Assembly (NCBI GenBank): GCA_003161255.1
Contig: PMOQ01000026.1
Location: 1-40,674 of the forward strand
DNA: 40,674 nt
From: Acidimicrobiaceae bacterium
Lineage (GTDB): Bacteria > Actinomycetota > Acidimicrobiia > Acidimicrobiales > RAAP-2
Direction of reading: 5' to 3'
Shown here: one piece after another, positions 31,669 through 39,460 of the stretch
Layout of the letters: every line of letters starts with the position of its first letter
Position numbering within the stretch: position 1 is the stretch's first letter
Translations under genes and position numbers: made by a program
The notes under the pieces: model-generated
What the model saw: only the letters and a program-made list of their open reading frames with translations
The model's database searches: none
What the model was told of the DNA's origin: nothing

Positions 31669-32601
31669 CTACGGGCCATCCTCGCTGATCTGTGATCGCA
31701 GTGAGCGAACCCACTGGTCGGCGCTAAGCCAGGACTGTTCGGCCTCGCGCCGCGTTCCGGGGCCGTGGTCGCCCGCAGCCGGATATGAACCGAGCAACTT
31801 CACCCGGGCCTGCGTCGCGTGGAGGTCCCGCAGGCAGTCCGCCACGACCTCGTCGGCGATGTGGCCCTCGAGGTCGATGACGAAGCAGTAGTCCCCGAGA
31901 CCCCGCTTGGTTGGCCGAGACTCCAGCTTCGTCAGGTTGATATCACGGGACGAGAACTGGCCGACGATCGAGTGAAGACTCCCCGGATGGTCGAGCCGCT
32001 GGAAGCACACGATGCTCGTGTGGTCGTGCCCCGTTGGGCCCGGTATTCCCGAGCTCGCCACCGACACGAAGCGGGTCTGGTTCTCCGGGTGGTCCTCGAT
32101 CTCCTCGGCCAGGACGACGAGTCCATAGACGGCTGCCGCGGACGGCGGGGCGATGACCGCCATGCTCCTGTCGGGACTCTCGCCGAGCATCCGTGCCGCC
32201 TCGGCGGTGGAGGGGGCGGCCACGCTCGCCGCAGCCGGCACCTTTGCCGCCAGAAACTTCCGACACTGAGCGAGAGCGTGGGGAAACGAGAGGACACTTT
32301 TGACGTCCGATAGCTGGGTTCCCTCATTCGCCATGAGGGCAAGGTGGATGTCCAGCACCACCTCTCGCTGGATGAGAAGGTCGAAGTCGAACACCAGCCC
32401 ATCGAGGGTGATCGGCACGGTTCCCTCGATGCCGTTCTCGATCGGGACGAACCCGAGATCGACACGCCCGACGCTCACCGCCTCGAGCACGTCGATGATC
32501 GTGGGCAGGGGTTGGCGATCGGCGGCCGCGTAGTCAGGCTGCGTCAATAGTGCCTGCTCAGTGAATGTACCGGCGGGCCCGAAGTACGCCACGGATGTCA
32601 C
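31669..32601 (-). CDS. pheA: Prephenate dehydratase
   Basis: A 310-residue stand-alone prephenate dehydratase making phenylpyruvate for phenylalanine synthesis. The N-terminal motif is VAYFGPAGTFTEQAL, the substrate loop VPIENGIEGTV, and the catalytic TRF is in NQTRFVSV. The C-terminal ACT domain has the phenylalanine-sensing ESRPTKRGLGDYCFVIDLEGH region, split here by Thr-Lys-Arg, implying feedback control. No chorismate mutase domain is present. The start is uncertain: GTG at 32601 (GGGGA upstream), 32613 or 32592. Divergent from larB across about 35 bases. Confidence 0.94.
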   Translation of the reverse strand: MTSVAYFGPAGTFTEQALLTQPDYAAADRQPLPTIIDVLEAVSVGRVDLGFVPIENGIEGTVPITLDGLVFDFDLLIQREVVLDIHLALMANEGTQLSDVKSVLSFPHALAQCRKFLAAKVPAAASVAAPSTAEAARMLGESPDRSMAVIAPPSAAAVYGLVVLAEEIEDHPENQTRFVSVASSGIPGPTGHDHTSIVCFQRLDHPGSLHSIVGQFSSRDINLTKLESRPTKRGLGDYCFVIDLEGHIADEVVADCLRDLHATQARVKLLGSYPAAGDHGPGTRREAEQSWLSADQWVRSLRSQISEDGP

Positions 32602-32636
32602 AGAGGTCCCCACACCCGGGCAGGATAGTGAACGGC

Positions 32637-33398
32637 ATGGATCAGCCCGCCCTCGAACGACTTTTGGCCGATGTCTCAGCCGGGAACTGCTCGGTCGAGG
32701 ACGCGGTCCGCCAGCTTCGGCGACTGCCATTCGCCGACCTTGGATTCGCCCGGATCGACCACCACCGCCAGCTCCGCCAGGGCCTGCCGGAGGCCGTCTA
32801 TGGGCCCGGCAAGACCCCCAAACAGTGCGGGGCGATCGTCGCCGAGCTTCTGGCCGGCTCACCCGGGCCGGTCCTGTTGACACGGGCCGACGCCGCCCAA
32901 GTCGAAGTGGCGGTCCAAGCAGCGACCGACGCCGGCGTCGAGGAGCACACCATCACCTCCACCGGCGCGCTCGCGACGGCAACGTGGCGGCCGTCGCCCG
33001 CGCGCACCGCGCGGATCCTGATCTTGACCGCCGGCACTGCCGACCTTTCCGTGGCCGACGAGTGCCGCGCCGTCCTCATCGCGCTCGGGTTCACACCAAG
33101 CCTGCTGGCCGACTGCGGCGTGGCCGGAGTGCACCGGTTGCTCAACTCGATCGACGAGGTCGCCGAGGCCGACGCCATCGTCGTCGTCGCAGGCATGGAG
33201 GGAGCGCTGGCCAGCGTGGTCGGCGGAATAGCGGCCGCACCGGTGATCGCGGTTCCGACAAGTGTCGGATACGGCGCCGCGTTCGGCGGCATCACCGCCC
33301 TGCTGGCCATGCTCGCCTCGTGCGCTTCTGGGATCACCGTGGTCGGCATCGACAACGGGTTTGGGGCGGCGTGCGCCGTCGCTCGCATGTTGCCGTGA
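32637..33398 (+). CDS. larB: Nickel pincer cofactor biosynthesis protein LarB
   Basis: A 253-residue PurE-like protein. LarB carboxylates and hydrolyses nicotinic acid adenine dinucleotide, the first step to the nickel-pincer nucleotide. Typical sequences are GLPEAVYGPGKTPKQ near residue 50, LTAGTADLSVADECR, DCGVAGVHRLL, and the Gly-rich AGMEGALASVVGG and PTSVGYGAAFGG. The ATG at 32637 is the natural start. The stop overlaps larC by four bases (GTGA). Confidence 0.94.
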   Translation: MDQPALERLLADVSAGNCSVEDAVRQLRRLPFADLGFARIDHHRQLRQGLPEAVYGPGKTPKQCGAIVAELLAGSPGPVLLTRADAAQVEVAVQAATDAGVEEHTITSTGALATATWRPSPARTARILILTAGTADLSVADECRAVLIALGFTPSLLADCGVAGVHRLLNSIDEVAEADAIVVVAGMEGALASVVGGIAAAPVIAVPTSVGYGAAFGGITALLAMLASCASGITVVGIDNGFGAACAVARMLP

Positions 33399-34639
33399 CC
33401 GCCGGGTCGCCAGCCACTCACACGGTCGCCTGGTTCCATTGCTTCTCCGGGATCGCCGGGGACATGGCGCTCGGCAGCCTGATCGACGCGGGTGCGGACG
33501 TCGACGAGGTCCGAAGGTTGCTGCGTCGCGTGCCGTTCTCGGGATGGGAGCTCGAGACGGAACCCGTGCTGCGAGGCGGCATCGCGTGCACCCGAGCCGT
33601 GGTGTCGGCCCTCGACGACGTCGTGGTGCGAACCCACGCCAACATCGTCGAGCTCGTGAAGGCGGCGGAGCTTCCCCCGCGCGTCGAGACCCGGGCCCTG
33701 GCCGTGTTCGCCGTTCTCGCCGAGGTCGAAGGGCACCTGCACCGTCGACCGTCCGACCAGGTGCACTTCCACGAGGTCGGCGGCCACGACGCGATCGTGG
33801 ACGTCGTCGGCACCGCGGCGGCACTCGAGGTCCTCGGCGTGGACTCGATCAAGGCATCGTCGGTCGCCACCGGCGTCGGCGTGGTGCGCAGCTCGCACGG
33901 CCTGCTGCCGAACCCGGCGCCGGCGGTCGTGCGACTCCTCCAGGGCGTGCCGACCTACGGCAGAGAGGTGTCGGTGGAGCTCACCACACCGACCGGCGCC
34001 GCGATCCTCGCTGCGTTGTCATCGTCGTTCGGCGCGATGCCGCCCATGCAGATCGCCAGCACCGGCTTCGGCGCAGGCAGTCGGGACCTCGACAACCTTC
34101 CGAACTGCACCCAGGTGGTCGTCGGCATGGCGGACCCGGCCGCGCACGCGAGCGCTGGTGGCCAGCCGGTCGTGGTCCTGGAAGCCAACCTTGACGACGC
34201 CACCGGCGAGCAGCTCGCCCATGCGCTGCGATCGCTGCTCGACGCCGGCGCCCACGACGCGTGGGTGACACCGGTCGTGATGAAGAAGGGCCGGCCCGGG
34301 CACACGGTCCACGCGTTGTCGGACCCCGCGCTGTCCGAGACGTTGCGCGACGTGCTCCGCACCACCACCGGCACGTTCGGCGTGCGTGCGCTCACCGGCG
34401 AACGGTGGCCGGCCGCACGGATGATCGAGCCGGTCGATGTCGCCGGTCTGCCGGTCCGCGTGAAGGTCGGCGGGGGTCGGGTGAAGGCCGAGTTCGACGA
34501 CGTGGTGCGGGTCGCGGCGGCAACCGGGCTCTCGACGGCCGAGGTTGCCTCGAGGGCCGAACAAGCGTGGCGGGAGCTGTCCGAGGGCACCGGACGCGCT
34601 CCCGGCATCGGCCCGTCGGAGGCCAACGAGCCGGCCTAG
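33395..34639 (+). CDS. larC: Nickel insertion protein LarC
   Basis: A 414-residue CTP-dependent nickel-inserting enzyme (cyclometallase), the last step of pincer cofactor synthesis. The N-terminus has WFHCFSGIAGDMALGSLIDAG; HFHEVGGHDAIVDVVGTAA supplies histidines; ELTTPTGAAIL and EANLDDATGEQLA are further hallmarks. It is one uninterrupted frame, unlike Lactobacillus plantarum, where LarC needs a programmed frameshift. The GTG at 33395 overlaps larB (GTGA). The stop TAG shares the tetranucleotide CTAG with the convergent hydrolase. Confidence 0.95.
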   Translation: MTAGSPATHTVAWFHCFSGIAGDMALGSLIDAGADVDEVRRLLRRVPFSGWELETEPVLRGGIACTRAVVSALDDVVVRTHANIVELVKAAELPPRVETRALAVFAVLAEVEGHLHRRPSDQVHFHEVGGHDAIVDVVGTAAALEVLGVDSIKASSVATGVGVVRSSHGLLPNPAPAVVRLLQGVPTYGREVSVELTTPTGAAILAALSSSFGAMPPMQIASTGFGAGSRDLDNLPNCTQVVVGMADPAAHASAGGQPVVVLEANLDDATGEQLAHALRSLLDAGAHDAWVTPVVMKKGRPGHTVHALSDPALSETLRDVLRTTTGTFGVRALTGERWPAARMIEPVDVAGLPVRVKVGGGRVKAEFDDVVRVAAATGLSTAEVASRAEQAWRELSEGTGRAPGIGPSEANEPA

Positions 34640-35400
34640 CGAGGAGCTCCGGGGGCCAACCGGCGGACGAGGAAGGACTCGCTCGACCGGAACGCCTCCG
34701 GGGGCAGGTCTCCATGGCGACCGGGATGGGAGTGCAATCGCTTGTCCGGGCTGCCGATGGCGTCGAAGAGCCCGAGCGTCCACTCCCGCGCGAAGAGCTC
34801 GTCGTCCCACTGGATCAAGAACAGCACCGGGCATTCGATGCTTGGCGCGTCCTCGGCGATTCGGTCCCTGGTCGGCCCGGTCAGTCCCATGAGCCCGAGC
34901 ACGGCGGCATCGATGCGGGGCTCGGCCGCCACGAACGGCAGCCCGATGATCGTCCCCATGGAGACCCCCCACCACCCGACCCGACCGCCGCGAAGCTCGT
35001 CCAGGCCGACCAACCCGTCGAGGACGCCTGACCAGTCAGCGACCATCTCGTCGGTCATCGACGGATCGGACGACCAGGCCTGGCAGAACTCGAGGAAGGC
35101 CAGCTGTGCGTTCTCCCCGCCGTCCAGCCGCCGGTCGCCGTGAACGGGTCCGTCGATGGCCGCGGCGGCCAGGCCCCGGCCGACCAGGCGCTTCGCCAGG
35201 TCGATGACGTAGTCGGCCCCCTTGTGACCCGAGGCGCCGTGCCCGACGAGGACCAGCGGGGTGGCCGAACCAGCTCCGACGGGGGTCCAGAGCACCCCCG
35301 GCACCGTCCGCGAGCCACGAAGGAGCTCGAACCGCCGCTCCCGAATCCCGTCCCCACTCCGGTCGTCCAACCAACGCACAGCCGGGAGCGTACCGGTCAT
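34636..35400 (-). CDS. Alpha/beta hydrolase (dienelactone hydrolase-like)
   Basis: A 254-residue alpha/beta hydrolase. Nucleophile serine in GVSMG (about residue 150), acid in QWDDELFAREW and histidine in HPGRHGDLP complete the triad. VLVGHGASGHKGADYVIDLA is the oxyanion-hole region. No signal peptide; cytoplasmic. Substrate unknown. The start is ATG at 35400, nine bases downstream of the DoxX stop, so these two probably share a transcript. Confidence 0.9.
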   Translation of the reverse strand: MTGTLPAVRWLDDRSGDGIRERRFELLRGSRTVPGVLWTPVGAGSATPLVLVGHGASGHKGADYVIDLAKRLVGRGLAAAAIDGPVHGDRRLDGGENAQLAFLEFCQAWSSDPSMTDEMVADWSGVLDGLVGLDELRGGRVGWWGVSMGTIIGLPFVAAEPRIDAAVLGLMGLTGPTRDRIAEDAPSIECPVLFLIQWDDELFAREWTLGLFDAIGSPDKRLHSHPGRHGDLPPEAFRSSESFLVRRLAPGAPR

Positions 35401-35409
35401 CAGACCTGG

Positions 35410-35958
35410 TCAGGGGGTCGGCGGCCCCGGGTCAGGCGTCGGTGCGGGCTTGCGCTCCGGGCGCCAGAACCCGGCCAGGAGCGCCAGCGCCCCGCCACCG
35501 CCTGCGCCGAGTGCGATCCACAGGCCGGTCCACCCGACGAGGTGGGGTTCGAGTTTGGTGACGTGGTCGAGGCTCCAGGTCCCGGGCCCGAGAATCGAGA
35601 TGACCAACCCGAGCAAGGTGAGGGTCATCACATACTCGTAACCCTCGCCGGGCCGGAAGATGAAGAACCCCTTCTTGGCGTGGTTGGTGATCCACGCGAC
35701 GAGCATCACGCCGACGACGCCTGCGCCCGCCACCGGTGTGAGCAGGCCCAGCACGAGCAGCGCCCCCGCCCCGACCTCGGTGAGGCTGGCCGTCCAGGCA
35801 TGCAGCCATCCCGGCCGCATGCCAAGGCTCTCGAACCACCGTCCGGTGCCGGCGATCTTGCCGCCACCGAACACGTGGTTGATCCCGTGGGCGAGGAAGA
35901 CCGCTCCGACACCCACCCGCAGCACCAACAGCGCGAGATCAACGCTGTGCCCCGTCAT
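35410..35958 (-). CDS. DoxX family membrane protein
   Basis: A 182-residue membrane protein with four hydrophobic segments: LALLVLRVGVGAVFLAHGI, SLTEVGAGALLVLGLL with the neighbouring GAGVVGVMLVAWI, YVMTLTLLGLVISILG and GLWIALGAGGGGALALLAGF. AHGINHVFGGG and WFESLGM are typical of DoxX. The family includes a subunit associated with superoxide and thiol redox complexes in mycobacteria, but most members are uncharacterised. The ATG at 35958 is preceded by gaaggga. The Pro-rich C-terminus is disordered. Confidence 0.9.
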   Translation of the reverse strand: MTGHSVDLALLVLRVGVGAVFLAHGINHVFGGGKIAGTGRWFESLGMRPGWLHAWTASLTEVGAGALLVLGLLTPVAGAGVVGVMLVAWITNHAKKGFFIFRPGEGYEYVMTLTLLGLVISILGPGTWSLDHVTKLEPHLVGWTGLWIALGAGGGGALALLAGFWRPERKPAPTPDPGPPTP

Positions 35959-36069
35959 CGCATCCCTTCCTCGCCACCGGCAGCCCTCGAAGCGGCCACC
36001 GTATCTGGGGTGGAGCCCTGCCGTGTGCACGATCCCAGCCCGTACACTGGCCCGGATCGGCCACCGACC

Positions 36070-36906
36070 ATGCCTGAGCTCCCCGAGATGCAGGCGCTCT
36101 CCGAGCGTCTCGATGCAGCCCTGTCGGATCGGGCACTGTCGCGGACGGACCTTTTGGGGTTCTCCAGTCTGAAGACCTTCGCGCCAACGCCCGAGGAGCT
36201 GATCGGCGTCCCGGTCGAGGGGGTCGGTCGGCGCGGGAAGTTCCTGGTGGTCCGGTTCGCGGGTGGCCGTCGGATCCTCATCCACCTCTCCCAGGCCGGA
36301 CGGCTCGACATCGAGTCACCCCCGAAGGCGACCAAGCCCCGGGGGTCTCTCGTTCGTTTGGTGTTCGGTGACACCGCGGTGTTGGTCCGGGAGCATGGCA
36401 CGCAGCGCAAGGCCGGGTGGTGGGTGCTCGAGGAGGGCGATGACGGCCCGATGGCGACGCTCGGGCCCGAGCCCGAGGATCCCGCGTTCGCGGCGCTGAT
36501 CCTCGATGGCGACAGCACGCGGCAGGTCCACACCCTGCTCCGCGACCAACACTTCGTCGCGGGCATCGGCCGTGGCTACGCCGACGACACGTTGAATCGA
36601 GCCCGGCTTTCCCCCTTTGTCTCGCTGCGGGCTTTGTCGAAGGCCGAGCGCGAACTTCTCGTCGACTCGGCACGCTCGGTCGTGGCGGAAGCGCTCGAGC
36701 GTGAGCGCACCAGGACCGGTGGGCTGTCAGCACCGCGACTCGGCGAACGGTTCCTCGTGCACAACCGCGCCGGAGAGCCGTGCCTCAACTGTGCCGAGCC
36801 GCTGCGGAGCGTGCGGTTCGAGTCCCACGAGGTGGTCTATTGCCCCCGCTGCCAGACCAAGGGGAAGGTGCTGGCCGATCGGCGGCTGTCCCGGATCCTG
36901 CGCTGA
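36070..36906 (+). CDS. Fpg/Nei family DNA glycosylase
   Basis: A 278-residue formamidopyrimidine glycosylase/endonuclease VIII-like protein. After Met removal P2 would be the nucleophile (MPELPEMQ), with E3; K57 in GRRGKFLVV is the conserved lysine. The helix-two-turns-helix contains GIGRGYADDTLNRARL, where the usual Asn of GIGN is Arg. The zinc finger has C238, C241, C258 and C261. It lacks the standard MutM length and some residues, so the lesion preference is open (it may be a Nei-like paralogue). The ATG at 36070 is fixed by P2. Divergent from doxX with 111 bases between. Confidence 0.92.
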   Translation: MPELPEMQALSERLDAALSDRALSRTDLLGFSSLKTFAPTPEELIGVPVEGVGRRGKFLVVRFAGGRRILIHLSQAGRLDIESPPKATKPRGSLVRLVFGDTAVLVREHGTQRKAGWWVLEEGDDGPMATLGPEPEDPAFAALILDGDSTRQVHTLLRDQHFVAGIGRGYADDTLNRARLSPFVSLRALSKAERELLVDSARSVVAEALERERTRTGGLSAPRLGERFLVHNRAGEPCLNCAEPLRSVRFESHEVVYCPRCQTKGKVLADRRLSRILR

Positions 36907-36922
36907 ACGCCGATCGGGCGAT

Positions 36923-37396
36923 CTACGCGCCGAGACTTAACCGGTAGACGTTGGTCTCGCGGCGCTCGAACCCGAGCCGCTGGTACAGGCGGTTGGCGTC
37001 CGTGCGATCGGGACGGGACGTGAGATCGACCGTGCGAGCCTCGGCCCGCCGGGCCTCGGTGATCGCAGCTTCGACCAGCGCCGAGCCGATGCCGGCGCCG
37101 CGGACCGATTCGTCGACCACCACGTCTTCGATCCACCCTCGCACCCCGGTCGGGGCACGGAACACCACGAGGGTGAGCGCGCCGACGATGTCGTGGCCCG
37201 AGTCGCGAGCGACGAACAGCGTCGTCGCCGGCGATTCGATGATGCCTTCGAGCTCGTATGCGGTGAGTGGGTCGGCGGACGTCGAAAGCTGGGGCAACAG
37301 CCGGGCCATCGACCCGAAGAGCTCCGGGTCCGCGGTCAGCGCGATCTCGACGCTGATGCCGTCTCCGCCGGTCTCTGAACCCGGCGCGGCGCTCAC
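36923..37396 (-). CDS. GNAT family N-acetyltransferase
   Basis: A 157-residue GNAT protein. The acetyl-CoA motif is VRGAGIGSALVEAAI after the strand GWIEDVVVDES, with motif B NRLYQRLGFERRETNVYRL. The start is GTG at 37396, overlapping the stop of the Nudix gene (GTGA), so the two are translationally coupled. Its first 20 residues are unstructured. Convergent with the Fpg-like gene, 16 bases apart. Substrate unknown. Confidence 0.9.
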   Translation of the reverse strand: MSAAPGSETGGDGISVEIALTADPELFGSMARLLPQLSTSADPLTAYELEGIIESPATTLFVARDSGHDIVGALTLVVFRAPTGVRGWIEDVVVDESVRGAGIGSALVEAAITEARRAEARTVDLTSRPDRTDANRLYQRLGFERRETNVYRLSLGA

Positions 37397-38136
37397 CTCT
37401 CGGCCGCCTCCGTGCCCTGCTCGTCGATCGTTCCCCGCCACATCGGCCTGCGGATCCGGTCGTAGAGCACCTCGCGGACCTCGCCACGGATCGCCGCGAA
37501 CACGTGCTCGCCCCAACGTTCCACGCCCACCAGGGGGTTCGGCAGCTTGTCCGGCGAGAACCACCCGACGTCCTGACACTCGAGCGGGTGCGGGTTGAGC
37601 GTGCCGCCGGTCGCTCGGCAGTAGAAGACGAGCGAGTACAGCGGGATCCGAGTGAAGCCGAGACGCAGCCCGTCAAGCACCGCGATGAGCCGCACCGGCT
37701 CGGACTCGATGCCGGTTTCCTCGAGCACTTCCTTCGCCGCGACCTCGGCGGCCGAGTAGCCGACATCGCACCACCCGGTCGGGTACAGCCACACCCCCGA
37801 GTCGGCCCGCTTGATGAGCAGGAGCTCGCCGTTGTCGTTGCCGACCGCCGCCCCGACCGCGACCTTCGGCGTCACGTACCCGGGGATCCCGGGCATGACC
37901 TGCCCGAGCCACTCCTCGACCAGCCCGCCGGCATCCTCCACCCCGTCGAAACCGAGGTCGGCCGCGGCGCGGATGTCTGCCGCGACCCGGAGCACCTCTT
38001 CGAAGCGCTCCTTCTCATAGAGGCTCTCGGTGAACCCGAGACCGGTCCGGGCGATCGCGGCCAGGCTCTCGCTCCAGCGAAGGAGCACCTTGTCGGGGAC
38101 ACTCTCGGCCACGGCCGCGACGCTAGCCCGACCCAC
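37393..38136 (-). CDS. Nudix hydrolase with N-terminal domain (CDP-choline pyrophosphatase-like)
   Basis: A 247-residue Nudix protein with an extra N-terminal helical domain (LLRWSESLAAIARTGL, residues about 19-34). The Nudix box is GWCDVGYSAAEVAAKEVLEE, with K for the first R and Y for the first E, as in relatives of CDP-choline pyrophosphatase and YjhB. The GTG at 38136 is used; the GTG at 38112 is a plausible alternative. It is coupled to the GNAT gene downstream. The substrate is inferred only from the family branch. Confidence 0.88.
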   Translation of the reverse strand: MGRASVAAVAESVPDKVLLRWSESLAAIARTGLGFTESLYEKERFEEVLRVAADIRAAADLGFDGVEDAGGLVEEWLGQVMPGIPGYVTPKVAVGAAVGNDNGELLLIKRADSGVWLYPTGWCDVGYSAAEVAAKEVLEETGIESEPVRLIAVLDGLRLGFTRIPLYSLVFYCRATGGTLNPHPLECQDVGWFSPDKLPNPLVGVERWGEHVFAAIRGEVREVLYDRIRRPMWRGTIDEQGTEAAER

Positions 38137-38177
38137 AGAGCGGGTCGGCGGCCTGATGAGGCCGCAGACACGGGCTC

Positions 38178-38393
38178 GTGGACCAGAATGTCCGGGTGGC
38201 CGTGAACGAGGACTGCCGGCACTACATCATGCAAACGACCCGGGGAAACGACAAAGTCGAGCGGTGCAAGATGGACGCCAACGAACCCCTCCCGTTCGCG
38301 TGCCCGGACGGCTGCCTCTTCTATGAGCCTCGCCGGGTCTCTTCGGCGGGGTGGCAGGTACCCAAGCGACCGGACGACCCACCCGCTCCCTGA
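38178..38393 (+). CDS. Small conserved cysteine-rich protein
   Basis: A 71-residue protein with four cysteines in ways suggesting a metal site: EDCRHY, ERCKM and FACPDGCLFYEP. The pattern CRHY-x-ERC-x-FACPDGCLF is one I associate with small actinobacterial proteins of unknown function. The start is GTG at 38178; later GTG codons near 38199 are possible. It is divergent from the Nudix gene (41 bases) and convergent with the NIL gene (six bases). Iron-sulfur or zinc binding is inferred. Confidence 0.68.
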   Translation: MDQNVRVAVNEDCRHYIMQTTRGNDKVERCKMDANEPLPFACPDGCLFYEPRRVSSAGWQVPKRPDDPPAP

Positions 38394-38399
38394 GCCCGC

Positions 38400-38651
38400 T
38401 CAGCCCTCCAGCACGTCGCCCAGCAGGTCGACCCCGACGCCCTCGTCGCGCAACCAGGCCACGGCGGACTCGATGGCTCCCGCCGCACCGACCAGCTCAC
38501 AGATGATCCAACCCTGGTACTCCTCGACGTTGGCCCGCCTGATGTTGGGTTCGACGTCGAAGGTCCGGGTGAGCCGGGCCAGCACCGGCACCCGGATCAG
38601 CGAGTCGGGGAAGGTCAGCTTCACCCGCACCTCGATCGTTGACGTGCTCAT
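38400..38651 (-). CDS. NIL domain protein
   Basis: An 83-residue ferredoxin-like NIL domain alone: VEEYQGWIICELVGAAGAI and FDVEPNIRRANVEE give the NIL signature, preceded by RVKLTFPDSLIRVPVLARL. NIL domains occur at the end of methionine transporter ATPases, where they bind methionine, and with iron-sulfur proteins; stand-alone ones are uncharacterised. The ATG overlaps the stop of larE (ATGA), so it is made with LarE. A role in sulfur handling for LarE is an inference. Confidence 0.88.
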   Translation of the reverse strand: MSTSTIEVRVKLTFPDSLIRVPVLARLTRTFDVEPNIRRANVEEYQGWIICELVGAAGAIESAVAWLRDEGVGVDLLGDVLEG

Positions 38652-39460
38652 CGGCCGGCCTCCCCAAGCGTCTCGTTCATACTGCCCGAGCGGAACCCGG
38701 CCAGGTCGAGGGTGACGTAGACATACCCGGCCCCCCGCACGGCATCGACGACCTCGGTGCGTTGGGCCAGCACATCGCCCAGCGCGTCCACCTCGACCTC
38801 GATCCGGGCCACCGACCCGTGGTGACGCACCCGGAGCTGCGCGAAGCCCAACGCGCCGAGCGCAGCCTCAGCCTCGGCGATCGACCGCAGCGAGCCCAGG
38901 GTCACCGGGGTCCCGTAGGGGATCCGCGACGAGAGGCACGCCGCGGCGGGCTTGTCCCACGTCCGGAGGCCGAGACGTCTCGACCAATCCCGCACCGCCG
39001 CCTTGTCGAATCCCGCGTTCACCAACGGGAAGCGGGCACCGAGATCGCTTGCCGCCCTCTGTCCGGGGCGGTGGTCCGACAGGTCGTCGAGGTTGACGCC
39101 GAGGACGACGATTGCACCCTCGGCAGCGGCCATGGGTGCCAACGCGTCCATAAGGGCCATCTTGCACCTCGCACACCGGTCAGAGTCGTTGGCGACATAG
39201 TCCGGATCATCCATCTCGTTGGTCGGGACCCCAATCCAGCGCAGCCCCCACTCCTCGGCCAACGCGCGGCAGTCGGCCTCCTCGGCCGGCGCCAGCGACG
39301 GGGAGATCGCGGTCGCGGCCAGGGCGCGGTCGGCCCCAAGCGTGTCGTGGGCCACCTTGGCCAAGAACGCCGAGTCGGCGCCCCCGCTGAATGCGACGAC
39401 CACCCGGTCGAGGGAGGCAAGCTCCTCTTCGAGCGCGGCCAGCGATGCCGGGACGCTCAA
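38648..39460 (-). CDS. larE: Sulfur transferase LarE
   Basis: A 270-residue ATP pyrophosphatase of the LarE family, which converts the carboxylates of the pincer nucleotide intermediate to thiocarboxylates. The PP-loop SGGADS is at residues 25-30. C175 in PAAACLSSRIPYG matches the sacrificial cysteine C176 of Lactobacillus plantarum LarE. C96 and C99 (RCARC) and C64 are also present; some LarE proteins instead hold a 4Fe-4S cluster. The start is TTG at 39460, overlapping the hemQ stop (TTGA); the stop overlaps the NIL gene (ATGA). Confidence 0.94.
   Translation of the reverse strand: MSVPASLAALEEELASLDRVVVAFSGGADSAFLAKVAHDTLGADRALAATAISPSLAPAEEADCRALAEEWGLRWIGVPTNEMDDPDYVANDSDRCARCKMALMDALAPMAAAEGAIVVLGVNLDDLSDHRPGQRAASDLGARFPLVNAGFDKAAVRDWSRRLGLRTWDKPAAACLSSRIPYGTPVTLGSLRSIAEAEAALGALGFAQLRVRHHGSVARIEVEVDALGDVLAQRTEVVDAVRGAGYVYVTLDLAGFRSGSMNETLGEAGR

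Noticed and set aside
35140-36069. Upstream extension of the Fpg-like frame
   Set aside because: The family needs proline directly after the initiator Met, which fixes the start at 36070; the upstream part is the shadow of doxX and the hydrolase.
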